Below are positions 44,390 to 53,775 of a DNA stretch of 64,000 nucleotides, piece by piece. The notes beneath the pieces are model-generated. The model had not been told where the DNA came from. It made no database searches and saw nothing but the letters and a program-made list of their open reading frames with translations. The stretch is from Sulfurovaceae bacterium (GTDB lineage: Bacteria > Campylobacterota > Campylobacteria > Campylobacterales > Sulfurovaceae): contig JAQTLE010000005.1 in NCBI GenBank assembly GCA_028715055.1, positions 31,526 to 95,525 of the forward strand, given 5' to 3'. The first letter of the stretch is position 1, and every line of letters begins with the position of its first letter. Made by a program: the position numbers and the translations under genes.

Positions 44390-44498
44390 GTCATAATCGT
44401 ATCATTATAAAAAGATTCAAACAAAATAAAGCATACCTTGTTTAGCAAAAGAACATTACAATAGAAACATCATTTGCCAGAGTATTTGCGATTATGAC
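44390..44498. mobile_element. MITE-like repeat element, copy 2
   Basis: A 109-base counterpart of 10745-10854 with terminal inverted repeats GTCATAATCGTA (44390-44401) and TGCGATTATGAC (44487-44498), and the shared internal block GCAAAAGAACATTA. A hairpin (CTACCTGTTCT/AAAAAGGTAG) follows, as at copy 1. It lies in the 325-base gap between hemJ and the DUF2231 gene, which otherwise holds only a promoter. Confidence 0.65.
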
Positions 44499-44597
44499 GC
44501 TTTTGGAGCTACCTGTTCTAAAAAGGTAGTAAAAAAATAAATAACCGGTTCCGAATCAAGTCCGAAATAATCGAAAAATACGTCATCATGAAAGTTT

Positions 44598-44648
44598 ATT
44601 TAGAATTGTTGTTATAATATGTTATAATCATTTATAATCATTCTAAAT
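44598..44648 (+). promoter_or_regulatory. Dyad with repeated -10-like boxes before DUF2231 gene
   Basis: Arms ATTTAGAAT (44598-44606) and ATTCTAAAT (44640-44648) enclose three TATAAT boxes (44612-44617, 44623-44628 and 44633-44638). It lies 15 bases before the gene start and may be the operator of a regulator. Confidence 0.45.
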
Positions 44649-44662
44649 TATAGGAGCTTTTT

Positions 44663-45292
44663 ATGGGACTGCCTGAAATAAATATATCTTTTTTGGATAA
44701 TATAACAAATTTTCCGATTCATCTACATCCTGCGATTGTGCATTTTGTTATATCTTTGCCTATTATTATATTTTTGATAGAACTAGTGAACTTGGTACTC
44801 AGACAAAAAGCAGTAAATATGATTAATATAGGGTTACTTGTGTTGCTATTTATATCTTTGATAGGAGCATATATAGCAGGCGTAACGGATGGCAAAGAAG
44901 CATGGGATCTGCTTGAGACAAATGGACAAAAAGCATTAAAAGCTCATAAAACATTTGGTACATATATAATCATATTCGGCTTTACGTTAGTGGCTATTTT
45001 TAAAGTTATATCATCAGTGTCTAAACGCATGATCTTTAAGATCCTTTATCTGCTTATACTAGCACTTTTCATTGTAGTTATACTCAAACAAGGCAAGGAT
45101 GGTGGCGAGCTAGTAAATACATATGGGGTTAATGTAGAAAGAGCAAACATTCTTGACGATAAATTATTTAATTTGCAAAGTGCATATGATGATCTTAATG
45201 CTTCACTTAAAGAATCAAATACGAGCAAAAAAAAGCCTCTTAAGGATATGAACGCTACGACTTCTCCGGAACCGATCGCTAAAAAAATCTAA
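44663..45292 (+). CDS. DUF2231 family membrane protein
   Basis: 209 residues. The DUF2231 signature IHLHPAIVHFVISLPIIIFLIELVNLV opens the protein and contains two conserved His; three further hydrophobic helices follow (~45-70, 95-115, 122-140). The C-terminal ~60 residues are polar, with a coiled-coil-like stretch. The family is often linked to haem or quinone binding, which is not proven. Its end overlaps truA, in the opposite direction, by 4 bases. Confidence 0.85.
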   Translation: MGLPEINISFLDNITNFPIHLHPAIVHFVISLPIIIFLIELVNLVLRQKAVNMINIGLLVLLFISLIGAYIAGVTDGKEAWDLLETNGQKALKAHKTFGTYIIIFGFTLVAIFKVISSVSKRMIFKILYLLILALFIVVILKQGKDGGELVNTYGVNVERANILDDKLFNLQSAYDDLNASLKESNTSKKKPLKDMNATTSPEPIAKKI

Positions 45293-46014
45293 TAAAACAC
45301 GTGAGACAGATAAAGCCCTTCCGGTGGGGCTAGAGTAGTGAAGTGTATCTGTTCGTCATCCAGTTGTTCTTGTAGTTGTTTTAATTCAAATTCACCTTGG
45401 GCGCATTTCATTGCAGCAGATACCATCATGCGAACCTGCGAACGCAAAAAACCGTCTGCTTCAAAACTGATACAATATACTCCATTGTGAAAGCTAAGGT
45501 AACTTTTTGATATTGTGCGTATAGTGGTTGTAGGAGTTGAGCCGGTTTTGCAAAAAGCATTAAAGTCATGTTCGCCTTTGAACATAGAAAGTGCATGAGT
45601 TAATTTTTGTTTATCAAATGAGTCATAATGAGCTAAATAATTTCTCATAAAAATGCTTGGTTTTTTGGTTGTAAAATAATATCTATAAAGTCGCTTTTTG
45701 ACATCAAATCTAGCATGGAACATATCATTTGCAATAACAATGTGTTTGATTTTGATTGCTTGCAGCTTGCGATTAAGTTCATTTTTTAATTTTTCCACAT
45801 CATTCCAAAAAGGGGGAATATCAAAATGAATAATTTGCCCTGTTGCATGCACCCCTCTATCTGTACGGCCTGAAGCTACTATTTTGGATTCAATTTTTAG
45901 ATTTTTCAAGGCTGATTCTATGGCAGTAGCTACTGTTTGTTTTGTATGCGATTGTTTTTGAAAGCCATGAAAAGCAGAGCCGTCATAAGCAATTACTGCT
46001 TTTATACGCATCAA
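45289..46014 (-). CDS. truA: tRNA pseudouridine synthase A
   Basis: Isomerises uridines 38-40 in the anticodon stem of many tRNAs. 241 residues. Motifs: VIAYDGSAFHGFQKQ (residues ~6-20), the catalytic Asp in SGRTDRGVHATGQ (~52), RFDVKKRLYRYYF (~103), and FLRSQVRMMVSA (~189). It is the last gene of a minus-strand operon running from glmU; its ATG overlaps the stop of the upstream LptF/G gene. Confidence 0.95.
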   Translation of the reverse strand: MMRIKAVIAYDGSAFHGFQKQSHTKQTVATAIESALKNLKIESKIVASGRTDRGVHATGQIIHFDIPPFWNDVEKLKNELNRKLQAIKIKHIVIANDMFHARFDVKKRLYRYYFTTKKPSIFMRNYLAHYDSFDKQKLTHALSMFKGEHDFNAFCKTGSTPTTTIRTISKSYLSFHNGVYCISFEADGFLRSQVRMMVSAAMKCAQGEFELKQLQEQLDDEQIHFTTLAPPEGLYLSHVFY

Positions 46015-47033
46015 AAATGCCTTGCAGTTTGTTTAATAAAAAGTCGCCATCCCATAATTGTAAATAATAATATTCCTGCAAGAAGCCAATAAATATTGCC
46101 GTATTTATCTAAAAATGAGGCAAAAGCATAACCAATTAAACTGATAATAAAAATAACAATAAAAGAATGATTATTCTGATATCTTGAATTAATCATTGTA
46201 AATGCAGCCACTCCATAAAGTGACACTAATGGAATTAGGCTTGTAAATATAAAAAATAGGGCCCTTTTCATTATATCATTATCATTTTTGATTTTACTCC
46301 AATAATTTGTAATAGATTCAAAACTAATTTCCCCTTGGGAGCTCGTATCATAAGCTCTCAAAGTTTGGAATTTAAATTGTTGTAAATTATTTTTGTAATA
46401 AGTGTAACCATATCCATCTTCCAATTCAAATGAAGCTTGCTCATTTGGACCGGTCAGTATTTTTCCGCTTTTGGATATAAAAATTTTATCTTCGTTTTTG
46501 CCATTAGGATTATATATGACAATATCATAAAACTTGTCACCCTTTTGTTTGCCGATATATAGATAATAATCGTTAAATTTTTGACCAAGCGATGCAGCAT
46601 TTATATTGAATTTGGCTTTTGATGCTTTTTCAATTTTAAAAGCATCGTACATTTGTTTGGTTATGGGCATAGCGAAAAAAGAGATAGAAAAAAGCAGAAT
46701 AGAAAAAAGAACTGCAAGCAAAAGATAATTTTTGACAATCTTAGCCGAACTAATTCCTAATGCATACAATGCATTGAGTTCATTATCTTGAGATAATCTT
46801 ACAAGCACAAGAGCAATAGAAGCTATAAATGATACCGGTAGTGTATAAAAAAGGATAGACGGCAAAAAAAATCCATAAAGTTCAAATAACTCACTAAAAT
46901 TTAATTGAATATGTGCAGTTAGAACAGAAATACGAACAAAATATACCAAAGATACAATAGCAAAAAAAGGAAGAAAAATCACAGAAAAGGTTTTTGCAAA
47001 ATTTGATGTTAAATAATTCTTGATTCTACCCAT
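46011..47033 (-). CDS. LptF/LptG family permease (LPS transport)
   Basis: 340 residues with three membrane helices near the N-terminus (~15-35, 52-75 and 100-120), a periplasmic beta-jellyroll region (~130-250), and three at the C-terminus. This is the YjgP/YjgQ layout of the inner-membrane subunits that, with LptB, pull LPS to LptD. Whether it is LptF or LptG cannot be told. It overlaps truA by 4 and the prepilin peptidase gene by 8 bases. Confidence 0.88.
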   Translation of the reverse strand: MGRIKNYLTSNFAKTFSVIFLPFFAIVSLVYFVRISVLTAHIQLNFSELFELYGFFLPSILFYTLPVSFIASIALVLVRLSQDNELNALYALGISSAKIVKNYLLLAVLFSILLFSISFFAMPITKQMYDAFKIEKASKAKFNINAASLGQKFNDYYLYIGKQKGDKFYDIVIYNPNGKNEDKIFISKSGKILTGPNEQASFELEDGYGYTYYKNNLQQFKFQTLRAYDTSSQGEISFESITNYWSKIKNDNDIMKRALFFIFTSLIPLVSLYGVAAFTMINSRYQNNHSFIVIFIISLIGYAFASFLDKYGNIYWLLAGILLFTIMGWRLFIKQTARHF

Positions 47034-47754
47034 ATAATACCTTTGTTAGAAATGTGTAGGCTTGAAAGTTAAAAATATAAATTATTAATGTACCAAGGGA
47101 CAAAAACGGCACAAACGGCACACCTTTTTCTCTATATATAAATGACGGAATAAAAGCCAAAATCGCAGATAAAAATATAGCAATAAAAAATAAAGGGAAT
47201 CCTAGCAACGCTCCCATAGTACCTGCTACTATGATATCAGCCTCGCCCATTGCTTCTTTTTTGGCCAATTTAGAAGCAAGCAATCTGGCTAGGTATAATC
47301 CAACCGCAGCCATAAATGCAAAAAAAATGGAATGAATAAAATCAGGTGTTATTAATGCAAAAAATAGAGCTGCAAAATTGACACTATCCGGAACTGCCAT
47401 GTGATCAATATCAATAATACTGAGAGCCAGCAATGAAGCAAAGCTTGCAAATATAAATGGCAGATACCATACTAATCCGACTTTGAAATATATGATTAAA
47501 AAAAGTATTCCTGTGATTAATTCAACGATTGGATAACGTTTGGATATTGGTGCATTGCAAAAATAGCATTTCCCTTTTAGAAAAATCCAAGAAATTATAG
47601 GAATATTCTGCCACCATTTTAATGGAGTTTGGCATGCCGGGCAATGAGATGCAGGGAATGCTATATTTTTATCAAGCGGAATGCGGTATATGACTACATT
47701 TAAAAAAGAACCTATGATAATTCCCAAAATAAATATACTGCCTGCTATTATCAT
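47026..47754 (-). CDS. Prepilin peptidase (type 4 prepilin leader peptidase)
   Basis: 242 residues, many helices. The N-terminal domain has the four-Cys zinc-like site (CPACQTPLKWW, then KGKCYFCNAPI) that methylates mature prepilins. The peptidase has two catalytic Asp: one in IDHMAVPDSVN and the other in the GEADIIVAGTMGALLGF motif. No pilin genes are in the window, so its substrates are elsewhere. It abuts uppS with one shared base. Confidence 0.93.
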   Translation of the reverse strand: MIIAGSIFILGIIIGSFLNVVIYRIPLDKNIAFPASHCPACQTPLKWWQNIPIISWIFLKGKCYFCNAPISKRYPIVELITGILFLIIYFKVGLVWYLPFIFASFASLLALSIIDIDHMAVPDSVNFAALFFALITPDFIHSIFFAFMAAVGLYLARLLASKLAKKEAMGEADIIVAGTMGALLGFPLFFIAIFLSAILAFIPSFIYREKGVPFVPFLSLGTLIIYIFNFQAYTFLTKVLYG

Positions 47755-48434
47755 TAAAGACCGCCGAATGTTCTGTCTCTATCATAGAATTTAGCTATGA
47801 TATCATCAAGTTCGATCGGTGTAAAATCAGGCCAAAGCGTGGAAGTAAAATAAAATTCACTATAGCTACTTTGCCAAAGCAAAAAATTACTTAGCCTTTG
47901 TTCTCCGCTGGTACGTATTATGAGATCAACATCACTATAAGGAGTATCAAGCATTTTGTTTATATTTTCCTCTGTGACAACTAAATTTTGATCCAATACT
48001 TTATTGACAGCTCTGGTTATTTCATCTCTGCTTCCATAATTGAGAGCCAATATTTGTGTTAGTTTATTATGGTTTTTGGTGGCTTCTTTTGTAGTTTCAA
48101 TTCTTTTTTGAAGGGATGATGATAGATGATTGATATCACCGATAGTTTCAAATCTTACATTGCATTTGCAATAAGTTTCAAGCTCATTAGCCAAGTATTT
48201 ATCAAGTAGACGCATAAGAAAATCTACTTCCAATTTCGGCCTTTTCCAGTTTTCGGTACTAAATGCATAAAGTGTAAGAGTTTGCAAGGTTGGATGATTT
48301 GAACAATATTCTGTAATATCTCTGATGACCTCAGCGCCTTTTTCATGTCCTTTTGTTCGCTGCAAACCTCTAGATTTTGCCCATCTTCCGTTGCCATCCA
48401 TAATGATGGCTAGATGTTCTAGTTCACTTTTCAT
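47754..48434 (-). CDS. uppS: Undecaprenyl diphosphate synthase
   Basis: Makes the lipid carrier for peptidoglycan and polysaccharides by extending farnesyl diphosphate. 226 residues from the ATG at 48434, one base after the coaBC stop; an ATG at 48452 inside coaBC adds six residues. Motifs: LAIIMDGNGRWAKSRGLQRTKGHEKGA shape with the catalytic Asp (~15), TLYAFSTENWKRP (~64), and LIIRTSGEQRLSNFLLWQ, SEFYFT (~185). Confidence 0.95.
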   Translation of the reverse strand: MKSELEHLAIIMDGNGRWAKSRGLQRTKGHEKGAEVIRDITEYCSNHPTLQTLTLYAFSTENWKRPKLEVDFLMRLLDKYLANELETYCKCNVRFETIGDINHLSSSLQKRIETTKEATKNHNKLTQILALNYGSRDEITRAVNKVLDQNLVVTEENINKMLDTPYSDVDLIIRTSGEQRLSNFLLWQSSYSEFYFTSTLWPDFTPIELDDIIAKFYDRDRTFGGL

Positions 48435-48435
48435 A

Positions 48436-49689
48436 CTAAAGCTTCTTTGCATTTTTTAGTATCTCGAAAGCCAATGAAAGCTTATTTTGTTTATCAATTT
48501 TGATCTGCTCATCTTTTGTGATCCAAATTATTTCGTTTTCATCCGTACCAAAGCTTTGAGTGCCTGCCAGCAAATTATAGCATACTGCGTCAGCACCTTT
48601 TTCACTCAACAAGTTAGTAGCATTTGCTAGACCGGCATCGTTATCCATCTCAGCTTTGAATGCTACTGTTTTAATGCTATCTTTTTTGATGGTTTTGAGA
48701 ATATCAGGATTTTGTTTTAATTCTATATTCCAGTTTTGACCTATGGTATTTTTTTTGATCTTTCCGGTTTGCGGGTACAATGGCGTATAGTCAGCCACGG
48801 CTGCTACCATAAATAAAAATGGCTCTTTTTGTATCATCCCTACAGCTTCCGGGTTATTCAAGCTAGGTTTACTCATTACGCCTTTGCGTGCAACTCTGAG
48901 TGCATCTTCGGTAAAACTGAGCATCTCTTCGGCATCTTCTACATCAATTGTATAGATATTGCTTGGCAAACCTTTGGTTTCTTTGGTTGTAATAAGACAT
49001 ACATCTGCACCGCTTAAGTACAATGCAGTAGCTACAGCGTTTGCCATTTTGCCGCTGGAAAAATTGGATATGTATCTAACATCATCTATCTTTTCTCTGG
49101 TCCCGCCGCCGGTTACTACGACTCTTCTATTCGACCAAAAAGAGTCTTTTAGCAGTATCTTGGCACATTGCCAAAATATTTCTTGTGGATCTGCTAATGC
49201 TCCATTGCCGGTATCTCCACAAGCAAGGAGTTTGTCTTGAGGCTCTATGATAGTTATGTCGCTAACAGCTAACATCTTTAGAGAGTTTTTAGTTTGATGA
49301 TTATTTAGCATATTGGTATTAGCTGAGGGTGCGATTGCTATTGGTTTATTGAAGGCTAATGCACTTTGCAATAATATATTATCAGCAATACCTTTGCTAA
49401 GTTTATTGATAGTGTTTGCTGTAGCAGGAGCTATGAGAAACATATCACAATCTTTACTGATCTCTATATGATTGAGGTTATTTACCCAACTTTCGCTTTC
49501 TTCGTATAATACCGGATTTCTAGTCAATGCCTCAAATGTCAATGGAGATACAAATCTGGTAGCCGCTTGGCTCATGACTACTTGTACGCCAGCTCCGGCT
49601 TTGACAAAGAGTCTGGCCACTTCGCAAGCTTTGTATGCTGCTATGCTCCCAGTGACTCCCAAAAGTATTTTTTTACCTGCTAAATTCAT
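48436..49689 (-). CDS. coaBC: Bifunctional phosphopantothenoylcysteine decarboxylase / synthase
   Basis: Two steps of coenzyme A synthesis in one 417-residue protein. The N-terminal CoaC flavoprotein has GVTGSIAAYKACEVARLF (residues ~9-26), the His region NHIEISKDCDMFLIAPATANT, and MLNNHQTKNSLK. The C-terminal CoaB part has VVVTGGGTREKIDDVRYISN (~195), FSSGKMANAVATALYLSGA, and KKNTIGQN-like segments near the end. Its ATG shares one base with the stop of glmU. Confidence 0.95.
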   Translation of the reverse strand: MNLAGKKILLGVTGSIAAYKACEVARLFVKAGAGVQVVMSQAATRFVSPLTFEALTRNPVLYEESESWVNNLNHIEISKDCDMFLIAPATANTINKLSKGIADNILLQSALAFNKPIAIAPSANTNMLNNHQTKNSLKMLAVSDITIIEPQDKLLACGDTGNGALADPQEIFWQCAKILLKDSFWSNRRVVVTGGGTREKIDDVRYISNFSSGKMANAVATALYLSGADVCLITTKETKGLPSNIYTIDVEDAEEMLSFTEDALRVARKGVMSKPSLNNPEAVGMIQKEPFLFMVAAVADYTPLYPQTGKIKKNTIGQNWNIELKQNPDILKTIKKDSIKTVAFKAEMDNDAGLANATNLLSEKGADAVCYNLLAGTQSFGTDENEIIWITKDEQIKIDKQNKLSLAFEILKNAKKL

Positions 49690-50981
49690 TATTTTTTTCC
49701 AAAGAATTTATAAAAAAAGTTTGGTACGTTTTTTTGCGGTACTCTTGATACGGCAAGACTTCCTTTGGTTACATCTTGAGTGACGGTAGTGCCTGCACCT
49801 ATCATGACATCATCTTCTATGATCACAGGAGCTACGAGCTGGCTATCGCTTCCTACGAATACATTTTTGCCTATGATGGTTTTGTATTTTTTCTTGCCGT
49901 CATAGTTACAAGTGATCACTCCGGCTCCTATGTTTGAGCCAGTGCTGATCTCACTATCACCAAGATAACTCAAATGACCGGCTTTTACACCATTAAGTGT
50001 GGATTTTTTGATTTCTACAAAGTTGCCTACATGAGAGTCTTGTATGATACTTTCCGGTCGTATCCTAGCCATCGGCCCGATATCACTATTGATGATCTCA
50101 GAACTTTCCACTACGCTGTTGCTCTTGATATGAGCATTTTTGAGTATACATTTTCCTATGATGCTTACCCCGTTTTCCAATACACATTCGCCTTCAAAAG
50201 AAGCTCTGCTGTCAATGTAGATAGTTTGAGGTAGTCTCATGATTACCCCTTCCATCATCCATTTCGTTCTTATCCCGGCCTGCATGATCTCTTCGGCGTG
50301 TGCTAGGTCAAATTTGGAATTAACACCCTTAAATTCTTCTTCGCCAACCTCTATAGGCAATACAGTCTTTCCTTCATTAACTGCCATTTCGATTATGTCT
50401 GTTAGATAATACTCTTTCTGGACATTATTGTTATTAAGAAGTGGGATATATTTTTTCAGTAGATCACTCTTGAGGGCATAAACTCCGGCATTTACGCTTT
50501 TTGTGAGGAGTTGATCCGGAGTACAATCTTTTTGTTCTACTATATGAGTCACTTTGCCGTTTTCTATCATCACTCTGCCGTATCCGCTAGGATTATTTAG
50601 CATGATGACACTCATGGTGATATCAGCATTATTATCTATTAGTTTGTGCAAAGCTTCATTTGTGACAAGAGGCATATCGCCATTTAAAATCAATGTTTTT
50701 TCATGTCTAGGCTCTATACCTCTAAGTGCACCGCCGGTTCCCGGGAAGTTGAGAGCATCTTGTATATGAAAATGTATATTTTTATAGTTTTCTATTATGC
50801 GTTTTTCTATCATCTCAGCTTCATGATAAAGTACAACCGTTATGTCATCGGATAATTTCTGGGCAGCTTCTAAGCAATGAAAAAGCATAGGTTTACCGGA
50901 TATTTCGTGCAACACTTTTGGAGTTTTTGATTTCATTCGTGTGCCCTGACCGGCTGCTAATATTACTACGCTCACTGCCAT
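49689..50981 (-). CDS. glmU: Bifunctional UDP-GlcNAc pyrophosphorylase / GlcN-1-P acetyltransferase
   Basis: Makes UDP-GlcNAc for cell wall and LPS. 430 residues. The N-terminal nucleotidyltransferase starts VVILAAGQGTRMKSKTPKVL (~5-24) with the Gly-rich loop; NGDMPLV (~94) follows. The C-terminal left-handed beta-helix has hexapeptide repeats and the acetyltransferase region GHLSYLGDSEI, GAGVITCNYDGKKKY and VFVGSDSQLVAPV. First gene of the minus-strand operon. The MFS transporter gene upstream ends 86 bases before its ATG. Confidence 0.95.
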   Translation of the reverse strand: MAVSVVILAAGQGTRMKSKTPKVLHEISGKPMLFHCLEAAQKLSDDITVVLYHEAEMIEKRIIENYKNIHFHIQDALNFPGTGGALRGIEPRHEKTLILNGDMPLVTNEALHKLIDNNADITMSVIMLNNPSGYGRVMIENGKVTHIVEQKDCTPDQLLTKSVNAGVYALKSDLLKKYIPLLNNNNVQKEYYLTDIIEMAVNEGKTVLPIEVGEEEFKGVNSKFDLAHAEEIMQAGIRTKWMMEGVIMRLPQTIYIDSRASFEGECVLENGVSIIGKCILKNAHIKSNSVVESSEIINSDIGPMARIRPESIIQDSHVGNFVEIKKSTLNGVKAGHLSYLGDSEISTGSNIGAGVITCNYDGKKKYKTIIGKNVFVGSDSQLVAPVIIEDDVMIGAGTTVTQDVTKGSLAVSRVPQKNVPNFFYKFFGKK

Positions 50982-51066
50982 TTTTTTTGCCTTTCTTTGA
51001 AAAAATACTGATTATTTATTGTGATTATACCCAACTAGAGATTAAAAGGTATCTTTTCATTGATAT

Positions 51067-52635
51067 CTATTCTATCAAGGTTACTACTTTATCATCAGAT
51101 TCTCTTTTTGCCATAAATGGAGGTTTTGCAAACCATATAAGTCCTATAAGCAATATAAAAAGATAAGCCGAGATCAAAAATATATCATCACTGGCACGTA
51201 AACTGGCTTGTGCAGTTATGGCATTATCGAGCCATGCTGCACCGCTTATGCCGTTATTATTTAGAGTATCGATAGCCTGAGATATGTTTATGTTGTATGG
51301 ATTTGCAAGTTCTGCTAGATTTGCATGATGGAAATTGGTACGGTTCCCCCAAAAAGATATAGCCAAAGATGTCCCGATACCGCCACCCAATACTCTTAGG
51401 AAATTGGTCAAGCCCATAGCTGAGGCAATACGATGAGGTTCTACACCGGCTATTAATATAGTTGTCAAAGGGATAAAATACATTGCCATTCCCGCACCCA
51501 AAACCAATCTAGGCAATGCGATGTGCCAAAGATCTGATTGCGGCGTATATATGGATGATAAATAATATGATATCGCAAATATAGAAAATCCGATAGTCAC
51601 AAGCACCCTTAGATTGAATCTATGCAGATTGGCTCCGACTATCGGAGAAAATAAAAACGCAAATATTCCAACCAAAGAAGATGCTGCGCCAGCCCAAAAA
51701 GCCGTGTATCCCATTTGCGTTTGTAGCCACAAAGGAAATACTACGCCGCCACCTAAAAATACCGCATATGATATACTAAGCGTAGTTGCACCGACCAAGA
51801 AATTTCGCTTTTTAAACAGTGTTAGATCTACAACGGGATGCTCGTTGAAAAGTTCCCATATGATAAAAAATGTAATAGAAACTACGGCAATAGCAGTAAG
51901 TGCAATTATAGTTGTAGAACTAAACCAATCAAGCTCATTTGCTTTATCCAACATAATTTGCAAACTGCCTACACCCAATACAAGAAGAGCAAGTCCTATG
52001 GTATCTATAGGTTTTATATGCGTAGGCGTATCGTTTTTACCAAGAAGTATATAAACTACAAAAGCACCCAAAATTCCGATAGGCAGATTGATATAAAAGA
52101 TCCAAGGCCATGAGTATTCGTCAGTGATATATCCTCCAAGCAATGGGCCTGCTATCGGAGCGATAGTGGCTGTCATAGACCAAAATGCCAGAGCTAGACC
52201 TTTTTTATGTTCCGGATAGATGCGCAAAAGTAAGCTTTGTGATAAAGGCATCATAGGTGCAGCAGCAATTCCTTGAAGTATTCGCCCCATTACCAATGTA
52301 GTAAAATTTGGAGATAGGCCGCAGAGTAATGAAGTAAAAGAAAAAAGCAAAGTAGAGATAATAAATAATTTTACCTCGCCAAATCTACCGGCCAGCCAAC
52401 CGGTTAGAGGCATCATGATAGCATTAGAAGCAGCAAATGCCGTAATGACCCATGTGCCTTGGTTTGGGCTTACTGCTAGATTTCCTGCAATTGCAGGAAC
52501 AGATACATTTGCTATGGTAGTATCGAGTACCTGCATAAACGTAGATAATGCCAAAGCCAAAGTAGCAATAGCCAGCTGAGGGCCTGTAAATTCCCGAGGC
52601 ACATGTTCTTGTATATGTTCGTTTTTTTTACTCAT
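51067..52635 (-). CDS. DHA2 (EmrB/QacA-type) MFS drug transporter
   Basis: 522 residues with 14 membrane helices, the DHA2 type. Motifs: LDTTIANVSVPAIAG (motif D1-like, residues ~37-51), WVITAFAASNAIMMPLTGWL (~63), RILQGIAAAPMMPLSQSLL (~115), and GPLLGGYITDEYSWPWIFYINLP (motif C, ~160). The family expels lipophilic drugs by proton antiport, usually with a HlyD-type adaptor and an outer-membrane channel. Both partners are encoded upstream in the same operon; the ATG overlaps the adaptor gene stop. Confidence 0.93.
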   Translation of the reverse strand: MSKKNEHIQEHVPREFTGPQLAIATLALALSTFMQVLDTTIANVSVPAIAGNLAVSPNQGTWVITAFAASNAIMMPLTGWLAGRFGEVKLFIISTLLFSFTSLLCGLSPNFTTLVMGRILQGIAAAPMMPLSQSLLLRIYPEHKKGLALAFWSMTATIAPIAGPLLGGYITDEYSWPWIFYINLPIGILGAFVVYILLGKNDTPTHIKPIDTIGLALLVLGVGSLQIMLDKANELDWFSSTTIIALTAIAVVSITFFIIWELFNEHPVVDLTLFKKRNFLVGATTLSISYAVFLGGGVVFPLWLQTQMGYTAFWAGAASSLVGIFAFLFSPIVGANLHRFNLRVLVTIGFSIFAISYYLSSIYTPQSDLWHIALPRLVLGAGMAMYFIPLTTILIAGVEPHRIASAMGLTNFLRVLGGGIGTSLAISFWGNRTNFHHANLAELANPYNINISQAIDTLNNNGISGAAWLDNAITAQASLRASDDIFLISAYLFILLIGLIWFAKPPFMAKRESDDKVVTLIE

Positions 52636-53774
52636 TTGTTTTCGTTAATTATTTTTTCTATAATTTTTTTTGCTTCAATGGAAGCATTAGCATACGGCAC
52701 GATAGTATTGCTGTTTGCATTGTTGTTTGCCATACTCAACATACCGCCGCTTCTGTCGTGTGTATCTACATCAACTTCTGATGAAAGTCCTACTCTTAGC
52801 TGTTTATTTGCTATGTCTTTTGGATTTAAAGCTAAACGCACAGGTATTCTTTGAACTATTTTTATCCAATTCCCGGATGCATTTTGAGCAGGAAGTATAG
52901 AAAAAGAAGCGCCAGTACCGGGAGATATGCCTATTACCTTTGCTCTAAATGTTTCTTTGGCACCAAATATATCCACATTCACTTTGGCATCTTGCCCTAT
53001 TCTGATATTAGTCAGTTGTGTCTCTTTGAAATTGGCATCTACCCACATCTGCTCATTTCCTACGATAGCCATTATATTTTGACCGATTGAGAGTCTTTGA
53101 CCTTCTTGTACACTTTTTTTGGCAACTACTCCGTTGCAAGGAGAGATGATATCACATCGTTTGAGATTGAGATATGCTTCCTGGACGGCATTTGTTGCCA
53201 ATTTAATATTCGGATCATTATCCAGTGTATCATCTCCCATTAAGGCCTGCAGCGATTCTTTGGCTTTTTTCTTGATGCTTAATGTTTCTTTGGCGTTTTG
53301 GGCTGTCTTATTAATATGGTCATATTCTTCTTTTGATAACGCCCCCATAGATACCAGATCTTTCCTTCTTGCCAAGTCCGCATTGGCTTGATCCAGATCT
53401 TTTTGTGCGATTGTCACAGCATCATCAGCGCTTTCTATATCTTTGTGAGATTTGACAAAATTACGTACACTTAGAGCTAGATTTGCTTCTGCCTTGTCAA
53501 GCGCTATCATTGCATCTCTATCGTCTAATTTGACCAGGATGTCGCCTTTTTTTACATTTTGGGTCTCTTGTACATATACATTTGAAACAATACCCGATGT
53601 TTGCGGCGTAATAGAATACACATCTCCTTGCACATAAGCATTATCTGTATTTTCATTGTATTGACCTATAAAATGTTGGTATAACCACAATGATAAACCG
53701 ATAATTATAAATATTGCAGCAGCTGCAATTAAAACTTTGTTACGTTTGTTGTTTTTATTTGTCTTTGTTGACAT
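52632..53774 (-). CDS. EmrA-type HlyD-family membrane fusion protein
   Basis: 380 residues from the ATG at 53774, chosen because GGAG lies six bases upstream and the outer-membrane gene stops just before; in-frame ATGs at 53786 and 53801 are alternatives. One N-terminal membrane helix (VLIAAAAIFIIIGLSLWLYQHF), a biotinyl-lipoyl barrel half (NTDNAYVQGDVYSITPQTSGIVSNVYVQETQ shape), a coiled-coil hairpin (~90-190), and the second half plus beta domain (ISPCNGVVAKKSVQEGQ). Bridges the MFS pump and the channel. Confidence 0.93.
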   Translation of the reverse strand: MSTKTNKNNKRNKVLIAAAAIFIIIGLSLWLYQHFIGQYNENTDNAYVQGDVYSITPQTSGIVSNVYVQETQNVKKGDILVKLDDRDAMIALDKAEANLALSVRNFVKSHKDIESADDAVTIAQKDLDQANADLARRKDLVSMGALSKEEYDHINKTAQNAKETLSIKKKAKESLQALMGDDTLDNDPNIKLATNAVQEAYLNLKRCDIISPCNGVVAKKSVQEGQRLSIGQNIMAIVGNEQMWVDANFKETQLTNIRIGQDAKVNVDIFGAKETFRAKVIGISPGTGASFSILPAQNASGNWIKIVQRIPVRLALNPKDIANKQLRVGLSSEVDVDTHDRSGGMLSMANNNANSNTIVPYANASIEAKKIIEKIINENK

Positions 53775-53775
53775 T

